Part shown: in pieces, positions 15,131 to 22,155 of the stretch
Layout of the letters: each line of letters opens with the position of its first letter
Numbering within the stretch: position 1 is the stretch's first letter
DNA from: Thermoanaerobacteraceae bacterium
Lineage (GTDB): Bacteria > Bacillota > JADQBR01
Assembly: GCA_017656305.1 (NCBI GenBank)
Contig: JACDOG010000023.1
Location: forward strand, 1 to 32,198
Length of the DNA: 32,198 nucleotides
Reading direction: 5' to 3'
Program-made: the position numbers and the translations under genes
Notes under the pieces: model-generated
The model's input: the letters and a program-made list of their open reading frames with translations, nothing else
What the model was told of the DNA's origin: nothing
Database searches by the model: none

Positions 15131-15889
15131 TTAAATTGCGAAGATGTGATTACCTATTCTACCGGTAATGGTTCGGGTCCATACCCATGGATTGGTAGCC
15201 TTGGCGGGATTCCAGTAATACAGGGCACCGTTTGTGGGATCCCAGCCGTTGAGCGCGTCTTTTGCCGCACGAATGGCTGTGGCGTCTGGCTGCAGGTAAT
15301 ACTGGCCGTCATGAACGGCGGTAAATGCCCAGGGCTGGAAGATGACGCCGCGCAAGGTATTTGGGAAATCAGGGCTGGCCACCCTGTTTAATGCCACGGC
15401 ACCTACAGCTACTTGTCCGATATAACTTTCACCTCTGGCTTCTGCGTAAATCAAGTGTGCCAGCATCATCACCTGGTCCCTGGTGTAGCCGCTTCTTGAA
15501 AGAGTGGTTTGGCTGCCTGCAGAGCCGGGGATGAGCAGTATTTGTCCGGGCCAAATGTAATTGGACTGCAGCCTGTTTAGCGAACGAATTTGGCTGGCCG
15601 TGACGCCGAAACGTTTGCCTATAAGGTAAAGCGTATCGCCCTGTTTTACTGTATATGTCCGATAGTTTCTGCTGGGGATCCAGAGTTTCTGCCCCGGGTA
15701 TATGTCATTGGTGGTCAGAGAGTTCACTGTTTTTAACAGCTCCACGCTTTTTCCGAACCGTTTGGCGATAAAGTAGAGACTGTCACCTCGTTTAACGGTA
15801 TAAGTCCAAGCCCAAGCAGAACCTGTACTTGTAAAAATCATCACAAGCACCAGGACAACTGCAAGCATTAATGTATTTTTTTTGTGCAT
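15131..15889 (-). CDS. LysM cell-wall hydrolase, SleB/CwlJ type
   Basis: A 252-residue secreted protein: signal peptide (about 1-27, ending A-W-A), two LysM peptidoglycan-binding repeats ('YTVKRGDSLYFIAKRFG' and 'YTVKQGDTLYLIGKRFG'), then a Hydrolase_2 domain (about 130-250) with the 'IYAEARGE' motif carrying the catalytic Glu, 'AVALNRV' and 'VHDGQYY'. This is the SleB/CwlJ cortex-lytic fold; with LysM repeats it resembles clostridial SleB/YkvT-type enzymes. GGGAGG lies 11-12 bases before the ATG, a long spacing. A TATAAT on the minus strand (15931-15926) may be its -10. It is downstream of, and co-directional with, the glycosyltransferase gene. Confidence 0.88.
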   Translation of the reverse strand: MHKKNTLMLAVVLVLVMIFTSTGSAWAWTYTVKRGDSLYFIAKRFGKSVELLKTVNSLTTNDIYPGQKLWIPSRNYRTYTVKQGDTLYLIGKRFGVTASQIRSLNRLQSNYIWPGQILLIPGSAGSQTTLSRSGYTRDQVMMLAHLIYAEARGESYIGQVAVGAVALNRVASPDFPNTLRGVIFQPWAFTAVHDGQYYLQPDATAIRAAKDALNGWDPTNGALYYWNPAKATNPWVWTRTITGRIGNHIFAI

Positions 15890-15994
15890 TTATTTATATA
15901 ACCTCCCTTAGACTTGTCTCTCATAATTATAGCTTAACAACCGGGTGCTTTCATTCACAAAAGTTAGCCAGAGGAATAAAATCTTTCCAGCAGG

Positions 15995-16807
15995 TTAACT
16001 GCATCTAAATACCTGCCAGGAGTCAGGTTTTAACAAGTATTCCTCAAGCAGGTCAAACCGGCGCTCCCTGCTGTAGCCATGGTATTCCGTGCCTCGCCAG
16101 ATACGAAGACGGGGTTTGTTGCTGATTAAATTAATAGCTTCTATACAATCACCAATAATTGTTGCCGCTACTTTTTTTGAATGAATTGGTCCCTTAACCA
16201 GCGAACCCAGCTTGACATGGGGGATGGCGGTGGCTACTCGTACATTGAGGCCGTTTTGTACTGCCAGGGCCAGTGATACTGGCGGAACTGCCAATTCGCG
16301 GGTAGGTACTTTGGCGTACAATTGTCTGGAAATTCCGTGGGGACCATGCGCAGGATTTGCCAGGCCCAATTCTGTGAATACATTTAATTTGCAATTTAAT
16401 TTGGCCCGGAATTCCAAAACGCTTGAGGTTAAAGGTTGGCGAAAAGTAATATACGGGTAGCAGTTGGTAAGAGCCATATCTGCACCCTGAACCAGGCACT
16501 GGTCTATTTGGGTAAGATTGTGCTGAAACTCCCCCGTCATATCCCCGTCAACAAAGATTACGCGGTCGGCGCCATGCCGGAAGGCATAAAAGGCTCCCAG
16601 GGCGCGGGGTACATCGATTCCCAGCGCTTCCTCGAAATAAAGGATGTGCATGTTTTTGGCACATAATTTACGCACCTCCAATAACGTGTCGTCGGAACAG
16701 CCGTTGATGACAGGTATTAACATTTCCGGTACCAGGTAATGCAGGTTGGTCAGTACCTTGTAGATGCTTTTTGCTTCATTTCGTGCCGGAATGACAAATG
16801 CCAGCAT
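15995..16807 (-). CDS. Family 2 glycosyltransferase, cytoplasmic
   Basis: A 270-residue GT-A fold enzyme. The nucleotide-sugar-binding strand 'AFVIPARNEAKSIYKVL' opens the protein and 'VIFVDGDMTG' near residue 85 supplies the DxD-type metal motif. No transmembrane segment is visible. ATG 16807 has AAGGAGGGAG just upstream; a longer frame to 16858 has no site. Donor and acceptor are unknown. It lies between the SleB-type hydrolase and the spore protease yabG on the opposite strand, so a role in spore or envelope polysaccharide is an inference from context only. Confidence 0.82.
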   Translation of the reverse strand: MLAFVIPARNEAKSIYKVLTNLHYLVPEMLIPVINGCSDDTLLEVRKLCAKNMHILYFEEALGIDVPRALGAFYAFRHGADRVIFVDGDMTGEFQHNLTQIDQCLVQGADMALTNCYPYITFRQPLTSSVLEFRAKLNCKLNVFTELGLANPAHGPHGISRQLYAKVPTRELAVPPVSLALAVQNGLNVRVATAIPHVKLGSLVKGPIHSKKVAATIIGDCIEAINLISNKPRLRIWRGTEYHGYSRERRFDLLEEYLLKPDSWQVFRCS

Positions 16808-16931
16808 GAAGTCTCCCTCCTTGCCTGTGTTATATGCTATGCAGTTGCAGGCGGACATGCGCTATTTTTTAACTAGTTATAGCAAATAGACATATTATAT
16901 AGAAATACCGTTTGCCTGGGGAGGAGTAAAA

Positions 16932-17792
16932 TTGATTAAAAAAGGTGATATTGTCGGGCGGAAATCCTACGGGGGAGACATACTGTTTAAGGTTACGAAA
17001 ATAAGAGAAGAGCAGGGGCAGCAAATAGCAGAGCTGAGAGGTTTGGATTTACGGCTGATAGCCGATGCACCTATCAGCGACTTGGAGAGAAAGAGTGCTG
17101 AGGAAGTAAGACAGTACCAGAAAGCTTTTCAGGCAAAATGCCTGGACTGTAAGAAAAATATTTTTAAACGCCGCCAGAGAGATTTAAGGCAAGTCATGAA
17201 GCGGCATAATGGAAAGCTGGAAGAGGCGTTTTTTGAAGTTCCCGGAAACGTACTGCACATTGATGGTGATGAAGAATACCTGGAAAAATGCCTGCAGTCC
17301 TATAAAGAGTTAAATATCAACGTAAGAGGGGAGTTTATACCGGAAACGGAACAGTACCGGCGGGTCCCCGAGCTACTACGGGAAGAGCCGGTGGATATTT
17401 TGGTGCTTACCGGTCATGACGGCATCCTTAAGGGCAAAAAAGACCTCAGTGATTTAAACAGCTACCGGCACTCAAAATACTTTGTGGAAGCAGTGCGGGC
17501 TGCCCGGCAGGTTGAACCCAGCAGGGATGAACTGGTAATTTTTGCCGGTGCCTGCCAGTCACATTATGAAGCAATTCTCTGTGCCGGTGCCAATTTTGCC
17601 AGCTCACCGAAGAGGGTATTTATTCATGCTTTTGATCCCGTATTTATTGTGGAGAAGGTTGCTTACACTTCCATTGCGGAAAAATTAGCATTGCAGGATG
17701 TTATTGAAAATACCATAACCGGTACTGACGGTGTGGGAGGGGTGGAAACCTGGGGGCGATTTCGCCTGGGATACCCGAAATCACCGTACTGA
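16932..17792 (+). CDS. yabG: Sporulation-specific protease YabG
   Basis: A 286-residue peptidase of family U57 that processes spore coat proteins in the mother cell. Recognised from the N-terminal 'KGDIVGRKSYGGDILFKV', the 'VLTGHDG' motif with the proposed catalytic His, and 'FAGACQSHYEAIL' with the proposed catalytic Cys; the C-terminal 'TGTDGVGGVETWGRFRLG' is also family-typical. TTG 16932 follows GGGGAGGAG (16919-16926). The yabG-veg order is as in Bacillus. An 8-bp inverted repeat (17771-17778/17797-17804) spans the stop codon but lacks a T-tract. Confidence 0.95.
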   Translation: MIKKGDIVGRKSYGGDILFKVTKIREEQGQQIAELRGLDLRLIADAPISDLERKSAEEVRQYQKAFQAKCLDCKKNIFKRRQRDLRQVMKRHNGKLEEAFFEVPGNVLHIDGDEEYLEKCLQSYKELNINVRGEFIPETEQYRRVPELLREEPVDILVLTGHDGILKGKKDLSDLNSYRHSKYFVEAVRAARQVEPSRDELVIFAGACQSHYEAILCAGANFASSPKRVFIHAFDPVFIVEKVAYTSIAEKLALQDVIENTITGTDGVGGVETWGRFRLGYPKSPY

Positions 17793-17816
17793 AAAGTCGG
17801 GTATTAAAAAAATTAT

Positions 17817-17845
17817 TTGACGCAGGTATCATACTCTAGTATAAT
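17817..17845 (+). promoter_or_regulatory. veg promoter 1 (sigma-A)
   Basis: TTGACG (17817-17822), 17 bases, TATAAT (17840-17845). One mismatch to consensus. It is the upstream one of two tandem promoters. Confidence 0.75.
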
Positions 17846-17856
17846 ATTAATTTTAC

Positions 17857-17885
17857 TTGACAAAAGCTATAGAATTATGTAGAAT
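17857..17885 (+). promoter_or_regulatory. veg promoter 2 (sigma-A)
   Basis: TTGACA (17857-17862), 17 bases, TAGAAT (17880-17885). One mismatch to consensus, 40 bp downstream of promoter 1. B. subtilis veg is also known for very strong tandem vegetative promoters. Confidence 0.75.
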
Positions 17886-17913
17886 GTAATAAGATAGGAA
17901 AGAAGGTGATTTT

Positions 17914-18189
17914 TTGGCGGCAAATAAAGTATTAGCGGAAATCAAGCAGGATTTAGAGGGATATGTTGGCAACAAAATTCGTCTGAAAGCCAACCGTGGC
18001 AGAAAAAAGGTTATGGAACGGGTCGGTATACTAGAGAAAACGTACCCAAATATTTTTGTAATCCGGCTCAATGAAAAGAAAAGTATTCGCCGTATTTCCT
18101 TCAGCTACACGGACGTTTTGACTGAGACTGTGGAGCTGACCGTGTACAATGATGATGGAGAAGTAAAAATTACTGGAAATAAAATGTAG
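17914..18189 (+). CDS. veg: Veg protein
   Basis: A 91-residue protein of the Veg family. 'KIRLKANRGRKKVMERVGILEKTYPNIFVI' (recognised across its length) and 'SYTDVLTETVELTV' match B. subtilis Veg, which stimulates biofilm formation by interfering with SinR and is one of the most highly transcribed vegetative genes. The start is TTG 17914 preceded by AAGAAGGTGAT. Two consensus-like promoters lie upstream, and a strong terminator begins at its stop codon, so it is a monocistronic, highly expressed unit. Confidence 0.93.
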   Translation: MAANKVLAEIKQDLEGYVGNKIRLKANRGRKKVMERVGILEKTYPNIFVIRLNEKKSIRRISFSYTDVLTETVELTVYNDDGEVKITGNKM

Positions 18190-18221
18190 GACTTCCTAAG
18201 TTGCAGGAAGTCCAATTTTTT
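18189..18221 (+). terminator. Intrinsic terminator of veg
   Basis: GGACTTCCT (18189-18197) pairs perfectly with AGGAAGTCC (18205-18213) around a 7-base loop and leads into AATTTTTT. Confidence 0.88.
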
Positions 18222-18257
18222 ATTTGCAGGCAATAGCTGAAGTTGCTGCACAGAACA

Positions 18258-18296
18258 GTTGTAAATAGCTTACATGCCTGCCGCGATATTTACAAC
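18258..18296. promoter_or_regulatory. Operator-like inverted repeat upstream of the CAP gene
   Basis: GTTGTAAATA (18258-18267) and TATTTACAAC (18287-18296) are a perfect 10-bp inverted repeat with a 19-base spacer; the half-sites are 29 bp apart, close to three helical turns. There is no T-tract, so a protein-binding operator is more likely than a terminator. The cognate factor is unknown. Confidence 0.45.
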
Positions 18297-18332
18297 ATTT
18301 ACCGAAAGGCAAAAAATCCTTCCTGTAGAAGA

Positions 18333-18367
18333 TATAATATGCATGAGTTTTGTCGATATATGTCAAA
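18333..18367 (+). promoter_or_regulatory. -10 box and tandem Spo0A-like boxes before the CAP gene
   Basis: TATAAT (18333-18338) is followed by TGTCGAT (18351-18357, one mismatch to TGTCRAA) and TGTCAAA (18361-18367, perfect), 10 bp apart. This is the same box spacing and distance from the -10 as at abrB. No convincing -35 is visible. Confidence 0.45.
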
Positions 18368-18388
18368 AATTACAGGAAGGGGAATGCT

Positions 18389-19600
18389 ATGCGTGGGATG
18401 CGAGTACTGGTCACAGTGGTAACTTTATTGGTATTTAGCCTGTCGCTGGGGCTACCGGCAAATGCCATCACCTTTTATTTCAAAGTTGACCGCAACGGCA
18501 ATGTAATTCGGTGGCAGGCACCGGCTGGTGATGTAGAACTTACATACGGTTCTTACGGTGAGCGTGTGCGCCAGTTAAAGCAGGATTTGGAAAAACTGGG
18601 TTACCGAATAGGCTCGACCAGCAAGTGGTTCAATTATGCTACCCAAAGAGCTGTCATGCAGTTGCAACGGGACAATAACTTGCCGGTAACCGGTGTGGCC
18701 GACAAAAAAGTGTTTGATTTAATCGCCGAGCGGTTGAAGCGGGTAGAACGAGTAAGGCAGGGGCCTGAAGGAAAAAATGACAAATTCGAATTTACGGAAA
18801 TTCTGCAGTACGGTAGCTCGTCGGACAGTGTTCTTCAGTTAGAAACCTGGTTGGATATGTTGGGATACGATACCGGAAAGGTTAGCCGGAATTTTACCGT
18901 TAAGACTTACTGGGCGGTGGTTCAGTTCCAAAAGGATGCCGGCTTGGCGGTGACGGGCAGGGTGGATAAAGCTACCTGGGAGTGTTTGCGCCGGGAGGCG
19001 GAAGTAATTAAGCAGCCGGCACCGCAGCCTGAGCAGCCTGAACCGCAGGAACCAGATCCCCAAGAGCCACGGCCGGAGGAACCGGCACAGCCTCAGGAGC
19101 CGCAACAGCCTCAAGAGCCGGAGCCAGGACAGCTGCCGGGCACAAGACAGGGTGATAACAATCAGCCGAGACAGGACCAGGAGCAAAATCAGGCGGATAG
19201 CAATTTACCTGCAGGATTAACTGCAGATGAAAGGCGCATGATTGAACTGGTCAATCAGGAACGGATAAACCGGGGGCTGGAACCTCTGAAAGTGGACATG
19301 AGTTTGGTGGAAACAGCACGGCTTAAAAGCAAAGACATGGTAGAAAACAATTACTTTGCGCACAAGTCGCCTATTTACGGGTCGCCTTTTGACATGATGA
19401 AGGCTGCCGGTATTAAGTATACTCTGGCCGGTGAAAACCTGGCCGGTGCACCCTGGGTGGAGCTGGCGCATACAAACCTGATGAACAGTCCCGGTCACCG
19501 GGCAAACATTCTCAATCCCAACTTTACCCATATCGGTATTGGCATTGTTGAAGGCAGCCAGTACGGCAAAATCTATACGCAGCTCTTTATTAGAAAATAA
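18389..19600 (+). CDS. Secreted protein with two PG-binding repeats and CAP/SCP domain
   Basis: A 403-residue exported protein. After a signal peptide (about 1-26, ending A-N-A) come two peptidoglycan-binding-1 repeats ('YGSYGERVRQLKQDLEKLGY', about 50-105; 'YGSSSDSVLQLETWLDMLGY', about 130-190), then a Pro/Gln/Glu-rich linker (about 205-255) and a C-terminal CAP/SCP domain (about 275-403) with 'YFAHKSP', 'AGENLAG' and 'NSPGHRANILNPNFTHIGIGIV'. It resembles B. subtilis YkwD and other CAP proteins found around spores; their activity is unsettled. ATG 18389 is chosen for AGGAAGGGG and the signal peptide; a TTG at 18350 would spoil the signal sequence. The ribosome site lies in a 10-bp inverted repeat arm. 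Confidence 0.88.
   Translation: MRGMRVLVTVVTLLVFSLSLGLPANAITFYFKVDRNGNVIRWQAPAGDVELTYGSYGERVRQLKQDLEKLGYRIGSTSKWFNYATQRAVMQLQRDNNLPVTGVADKKVFDLIAERLKRVERVRQGPEGKNDKFEFTEILQYGSSSDSVLQLETWLDMLGYDTGKVSRNFTVKTYWAVVQFQKDAGLAVTGRVDKATWECLRREAEVIKQPAPQPEQPEPQEPDPQEPRPEEPAQPQEPQQPQEPEPGQLPGTRQGDNNQPRQDQEQNQADSNLPAGLTADERRMIELVNQERINRGLEPLKVDMSLVETARLKSKDMVENNYFAHKSPIYGSPFDMMKAAGIKYTLAGENLAGAPWVELAHTNLMNSPGHRANILNPNFTHIGIGIVEGSQYGKIYTQLFIRK
19018..19137 (+). repeat. Low-complexity linker coding region (Pro/Gln/Glu)
   Basis: Degenerate repeats of CAGCCTGAGCAG/CAAGAGCC type encode short P-Q-E-P units joining the peptidoglycan-binding repeats to the CAP domain. Such linkers commonly span the cell wall and vary in length between strains. 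Confidence 0.7.
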
Positions 19601-19639
19601 GAAGGCTTAATTGGCCGTCTTTTGACTGTTAAGAAACTT

Positions 19640-19863
19640 TCGACGGATGTTAACACGTGTCGTAATGATAGCGCCAACCTGGCACTCAGCCACAGGTAAA
19701 TGCTAAAGAAAACTTGCTTGGATAGTTGTTAGCGACATGCAAAAACATGCTACTGCTTATATAACTGAGTGCGGGGTCGATTTAAATCCGCCACGGTGTT
19801 AACATCGGTCTATTTTGAGTTTGGAAACCGGAAACGGCATAAACGGCCGTATTTTTTTTATGC
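19640..19863 (+). ncRNA. Candidate structured RNA/riboswitch-like leader
   Basis: This 220-base gene-free stretch folds convincingly by eye. P1: 19646-19656 pairs perfectly with 19796-19806 (GATGTTAACAC/GTGTTAACATC), extendable inward with small mismatches. P2: GCACTCAG (19682-19689) with CTGAGTGC (19765-19772). P3: GCTAA/TTAGC (19702-19706/19729-19733) with inner AACT/AGTT. P4: CATG/CATG (19736-19749). A terminator-like hairpin with T8 (19834-19859) follows. A local hairpin TGGC/GCCA (19680-19692) would compete with P2. I could not match it to T-box, SAM, TPP, cobalamin, c-di-GMP, c-di-AMP, FMN, lysine or glycine classes. It precedes a glycosyltransferase gene by 62 bases. Confidence 0.6.
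19834..19859 (+). terminator. Terminator of the structured RNA
   Basis: ACGGC (19834-19838) pairs with GCCGT (19846-19850) and is followed by A and eight T residues. An alternative hairpin GCATAAA/TTTATGC (19837-19843/19857-19863) followed by TTTT overlaps it. The 5-bp stem is short, so strength is uncertain. Confidence 0.6.
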
Positions 19864-19924
19864 TTTTGCTTGCAGGACGGCATAGGATATATATATAGCA
19901 GGAAATGTTTGCAGGGGGAAGACA

Positions 19925-20794
19925 ATGCCTGACGTTTCCATTATAATTCCCTGTAAAAATGAGGGCAGCCTGGTGGAGATGACGGTAAACTCCATATTGG
20001 GGGCTAAAAGCGCCGTGGACTACGAGCTGTTGGTAGTGGACGACGGTTCAGAAGATGGTTGCTGTGACTTTTTGCAGGGGAAGGATTTTCCCGGACAATT
20101 GTACAGAACAGACGGCTTGGGAGCGAGCAGGGCCAGAAATCATGGTGCTGCGCAGGCGTGCGGGCAAATCTTTGTCTTTTGCGACGGGCATATTGTGGTG
20201 GAAGATTGCTGGTTGGATAGACTGACTGCTTGTTTTGCTGACAAAAATGTGGGTGCCGTGTCACCGGCTGTTGCTGCATTTGATGGTAAGGGTGTTGGTT
20301 GCGGTCAGACATGGAATGAACGCCTGGAGGTCAGGTGGCTGCCGTGTAAGGCCCGGGAAGGGGCCTATGCTGTGCCCCTGCTTCCCGGAGGCTGTATGGC
20401 GGTGGCTAGAGAGGCCTTCTATGACGTGGGTGGGTTTGATGCTGGATTTTTAACATGGGGTCACGAGGATGAAGAAATTTCGCTAAAGCTCTGGCTTTTC
20501 GGTTACAAGGCATTTGTTTGCGGGGATGTGCTGATAAAGCATTACTTTAGACGTAGGCATCCCTATTCTGTTACACCCTTTCATACTCATTACAACCTGC
20601 TGCGGATGGCTTTTAGCCATTTTTCCCAAGAGAGAATAGCAAAGCTTCTTGACGTTAGGGGTGGGCCCGGTGTGCTTTCCCGCGAGCTGGTGGCAGTGAT
20701 TTTTAGTGATGTATGGAAGCAGCGACAGGATTATTTTTCCAGGAGAGAGAGAGATGATGACTGGTTTTTTGCCCGCTTTGCCATACCTTTTTAG
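19925..20794 (+). CDS. Family 2 glycosyltransferase
   Basis: A 289-residue GT-A enzyme opening with 'VSIIIPCKNEGSLVEMTV' and 'LLVVDDGSEDG' near residue 38, with 'FVFCDGHIVVE' (a DxH metal motif) near 82 and 'GGFDAGFLTWGHEDEEISLKLW' near 165, the ED-type catalytic region shared with polypeptide N-acetylgalactosaminyltransferase-like GT2/GT27 enzymes. No membrane segment. The ATG follows CAGGGGGAAG. It lies directly downstream of the structured RNA and is the first of a surface-related set (protease, TPR, second glycosyltransferase). The sugar and acceptor are unknown. Confidence 0.85.
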   Translation: MPDVSIIIPCKNEGSLVEMTVNSILGAKSAVDYELLVVDDGSEDGCCDFLQGKDFPGQLYRTDGLGASRARNHGAAQACGQIFVFCDGHIVVEDCWLDRLTACFADKNVGAVSPAVAAFDGKGVGCGQTWNERLEVRWLPCKAREGAYAVPLLPGGCMAVAREAFYDVGGFDAGFLTWGHEDEEISLKLWLFGYKAFVCGDVLIKHYFRRRHPYSVTPFHTHYNLLRMAFSHFSQERIAKLLDVRGGPGVLSRELVAVIFSDVWKQRQDYFSRRERDDDWFFARFAIPF

Positions 20795-21074
20795 CATTAG
20801 GGCTGTACATAGAGACTGGCACGGATGCTATGACGGCGGAATAGGATGTAACAGCAGTAGTTATTACCATTTTGCAATAACAGTTCTCCTTAGTGGAGAA
20901 AGTACCAGTAAAGTTTTTTCAACGGTAGGTTAATCATATACTGGCTTGTGCGACTGACAGCCGGGCACGGACTGGTGAAGTGATTATTAACCTTGTATTT
21001 TATCAGCAAGGATAATTTTTATATAGATCTGTATGCCTACGGGATGTTTCCGCCACACGGGAAGGGATGATTTT
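20795..21074 (+). other. Gene-free leader with competing hairpins
   Basis: No convincing gene is seen in these 280 bases; a 75-codon open frame across 20706-20933 is a shadow of the glycosyltransferase end. Hairpins: GTTATT/AATAAC (20860-20865/20876-20881) and TTCTCC/GGAGAA (20884-20889/20895-20900). Near the end TTAACCTTG (20987-20995) pairs with CAAGGATAA (21007-21015, one A-A mismatch) and leads into TTTTT, a terminator-like element. GGTTAAT (20928-20934) pairs with ATTAACC (20986-20992) and would exclude it. This looks like an attenuation-type leader of the protease gene. Confidence 0.4.
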
Positions 21075-22077
21075 ATGGATAAAGCAAAGGTAACTTTAGC
21101 TAAATATAGAGATTATTTAATGTCGCTGGATAATGTGGTAGGAGTAGGTATTGGCAACAAGGTGGTCGGAGGCGAAAAAACTTCAGAAACTGCTATCATA
21201 GTATTTGTTTCTCGCAAGCTGCCGCAGGTTCAGTTAAAAGCGCACAGTATTGTTCCCCGAAAACTTGACAAGGTATCTACCGATGTAATGGAAATCGGCA
21301 GGATAAGTTTATACGCAAGAACCGGCAAAGTGCGTCCCGGGCAGCCGGGAACTAGCATCGGTCACTACCAGGGGGGGGGTCGGAACTTTTGGTGCCCTGG
21401 TGAAGGATGCGGCTACCGGCGAACCGCTCATTCTGTCCAACTGTCATGTATTGGCCAATGCCACTAACGGGCGGGATGGAAGGGCTCAGGTGGGTGATCC
21501 CGTTTTACAGCCCAGTGTTTATGATGGGGGAAGCGGTCAGGATACCATCGGCTACTTGGAACGTTTCATACCTTTACAGAGAGCTTTCGAAAATGTTCAT
21601 TCCCCCATTGCTGTTGCTGCTGCTTTTTTGGGAAATCGGCTGGTAAAATTGATGGGACCCGGGTACCGGTTGCGTTTGGAAAAAAATTACGGAATAGCCA
21701 ATGTGGTTGACTGTGCAGTAGCGCGACCCGTCAGCAGGGATGCGATTAGCGATGAAATTGTGGGTTTGGGTAAAGTAACAGGTATGGGGTCGGTAAGGCT
21801 CGGCATGCCGGTACGAAAGAGCGGCCGTACCAGTGGTGTAACCAGCGGGAAAGTTATTGCCGTGGACGTTACTTTGCAGGTCGAGTTAGGAAGCAACGAA
21901 ATAGCCCTGTTTACCGACCAGGTGGTGGCGGACCGGTTTTCGCTACCCGGTGACAGCGGGTCGTTAATTGTAGATGAGGACATGCGTGCGGTCGGTTTGT
22001 TGTTTGCTGGTTCTCATATGTTAACCGTATTTAATAAAATCAGCAATGTGTTGGATGCTTTGGGAATTATTTTTTAA
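21075..22077 (+). pseudogene. Trypsin-like serine protease, frameshift at G9 tract
   Basis: Two overlapping frames together give one protein of about 334 residues. The first (from ATG 21075 after GAAGGGATGAT) has 'NVVGVGIGNKVVGGEKT', 'AIIVFVSRKLP' and 'PGTSIGHYQGG'; the second continues 'GVGTFGALVKDAATGEPLIL', 'SNCHVLAN' with the catalytic His (codon 21445), and 'LPGDSGSLIV' with the catalytic Ser (codon 21954). The break is exactly at nine G residues (21371-21379); eight would restore the frame. The family is a clostridial trypsin-fold protein often left as hypothetical. It may be a pseudogene, a sequencing error or a phase-variable gene. Without correction the product stops at 21467, before the catalytic His. 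Confidence 0.82.
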
Positions 22078-22095
22078 CCGGCAAATTTTTTTGCT

Positions 22096-22152
22096 CGCCC
22101 CGTACTGTTAGTCGCACAAGCTAACAAATTCCTATTGGAAAATCGGGGTGAT
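22096..22152 (+). promoter_or_regulatory. Nested hairpin covering the TPR gene ribosome site
   Basis: CGCCCCG (22096-22102) pairs with CGGGGTG (22144-22150, one G-U), and GTTAG (22107-22111) pairs with CTAAC (22121-22125) inside it. The right outer arm overlaps the GGGGTGAT ribosome site (22145-22152) of the gene starting at 22156. Confidence 0.42.
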
Positions 22153-22155
22153 TTT

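Noticed and set aside
17771-17804. 8-bp inverted repeat around the yabG stop codon as a terminator
   Set aside because: The loop is 18 bases and the right arm is followed by A residues, not T. It is not an intrinsic terminator; readthrough or another mechanism is possible.
19602-19626. Hairpin after the CAP gene (GAAGGC/GCCGTC then TTTT) as a terminator
   Set aside because: The stem is 6 bp with a mismatch and the T-tract is only four bases; too weak to list as a feature.
19640-19863. Assigning the structured RNA to a cobalamin, c-di-GMP, c-di-AMP or T-box class
   Set aside because: The conserved core sequences of those classes were looked for and are not present; only the overall multi-stem form is similar.
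20706-20933. Plus-strand 75-codon open frame over the end of the glycosyltransferase
   Set aside because: It overlaps the confirmed gene in another frame, lacks a ribosome site, and its translation has no recognisable pattern.
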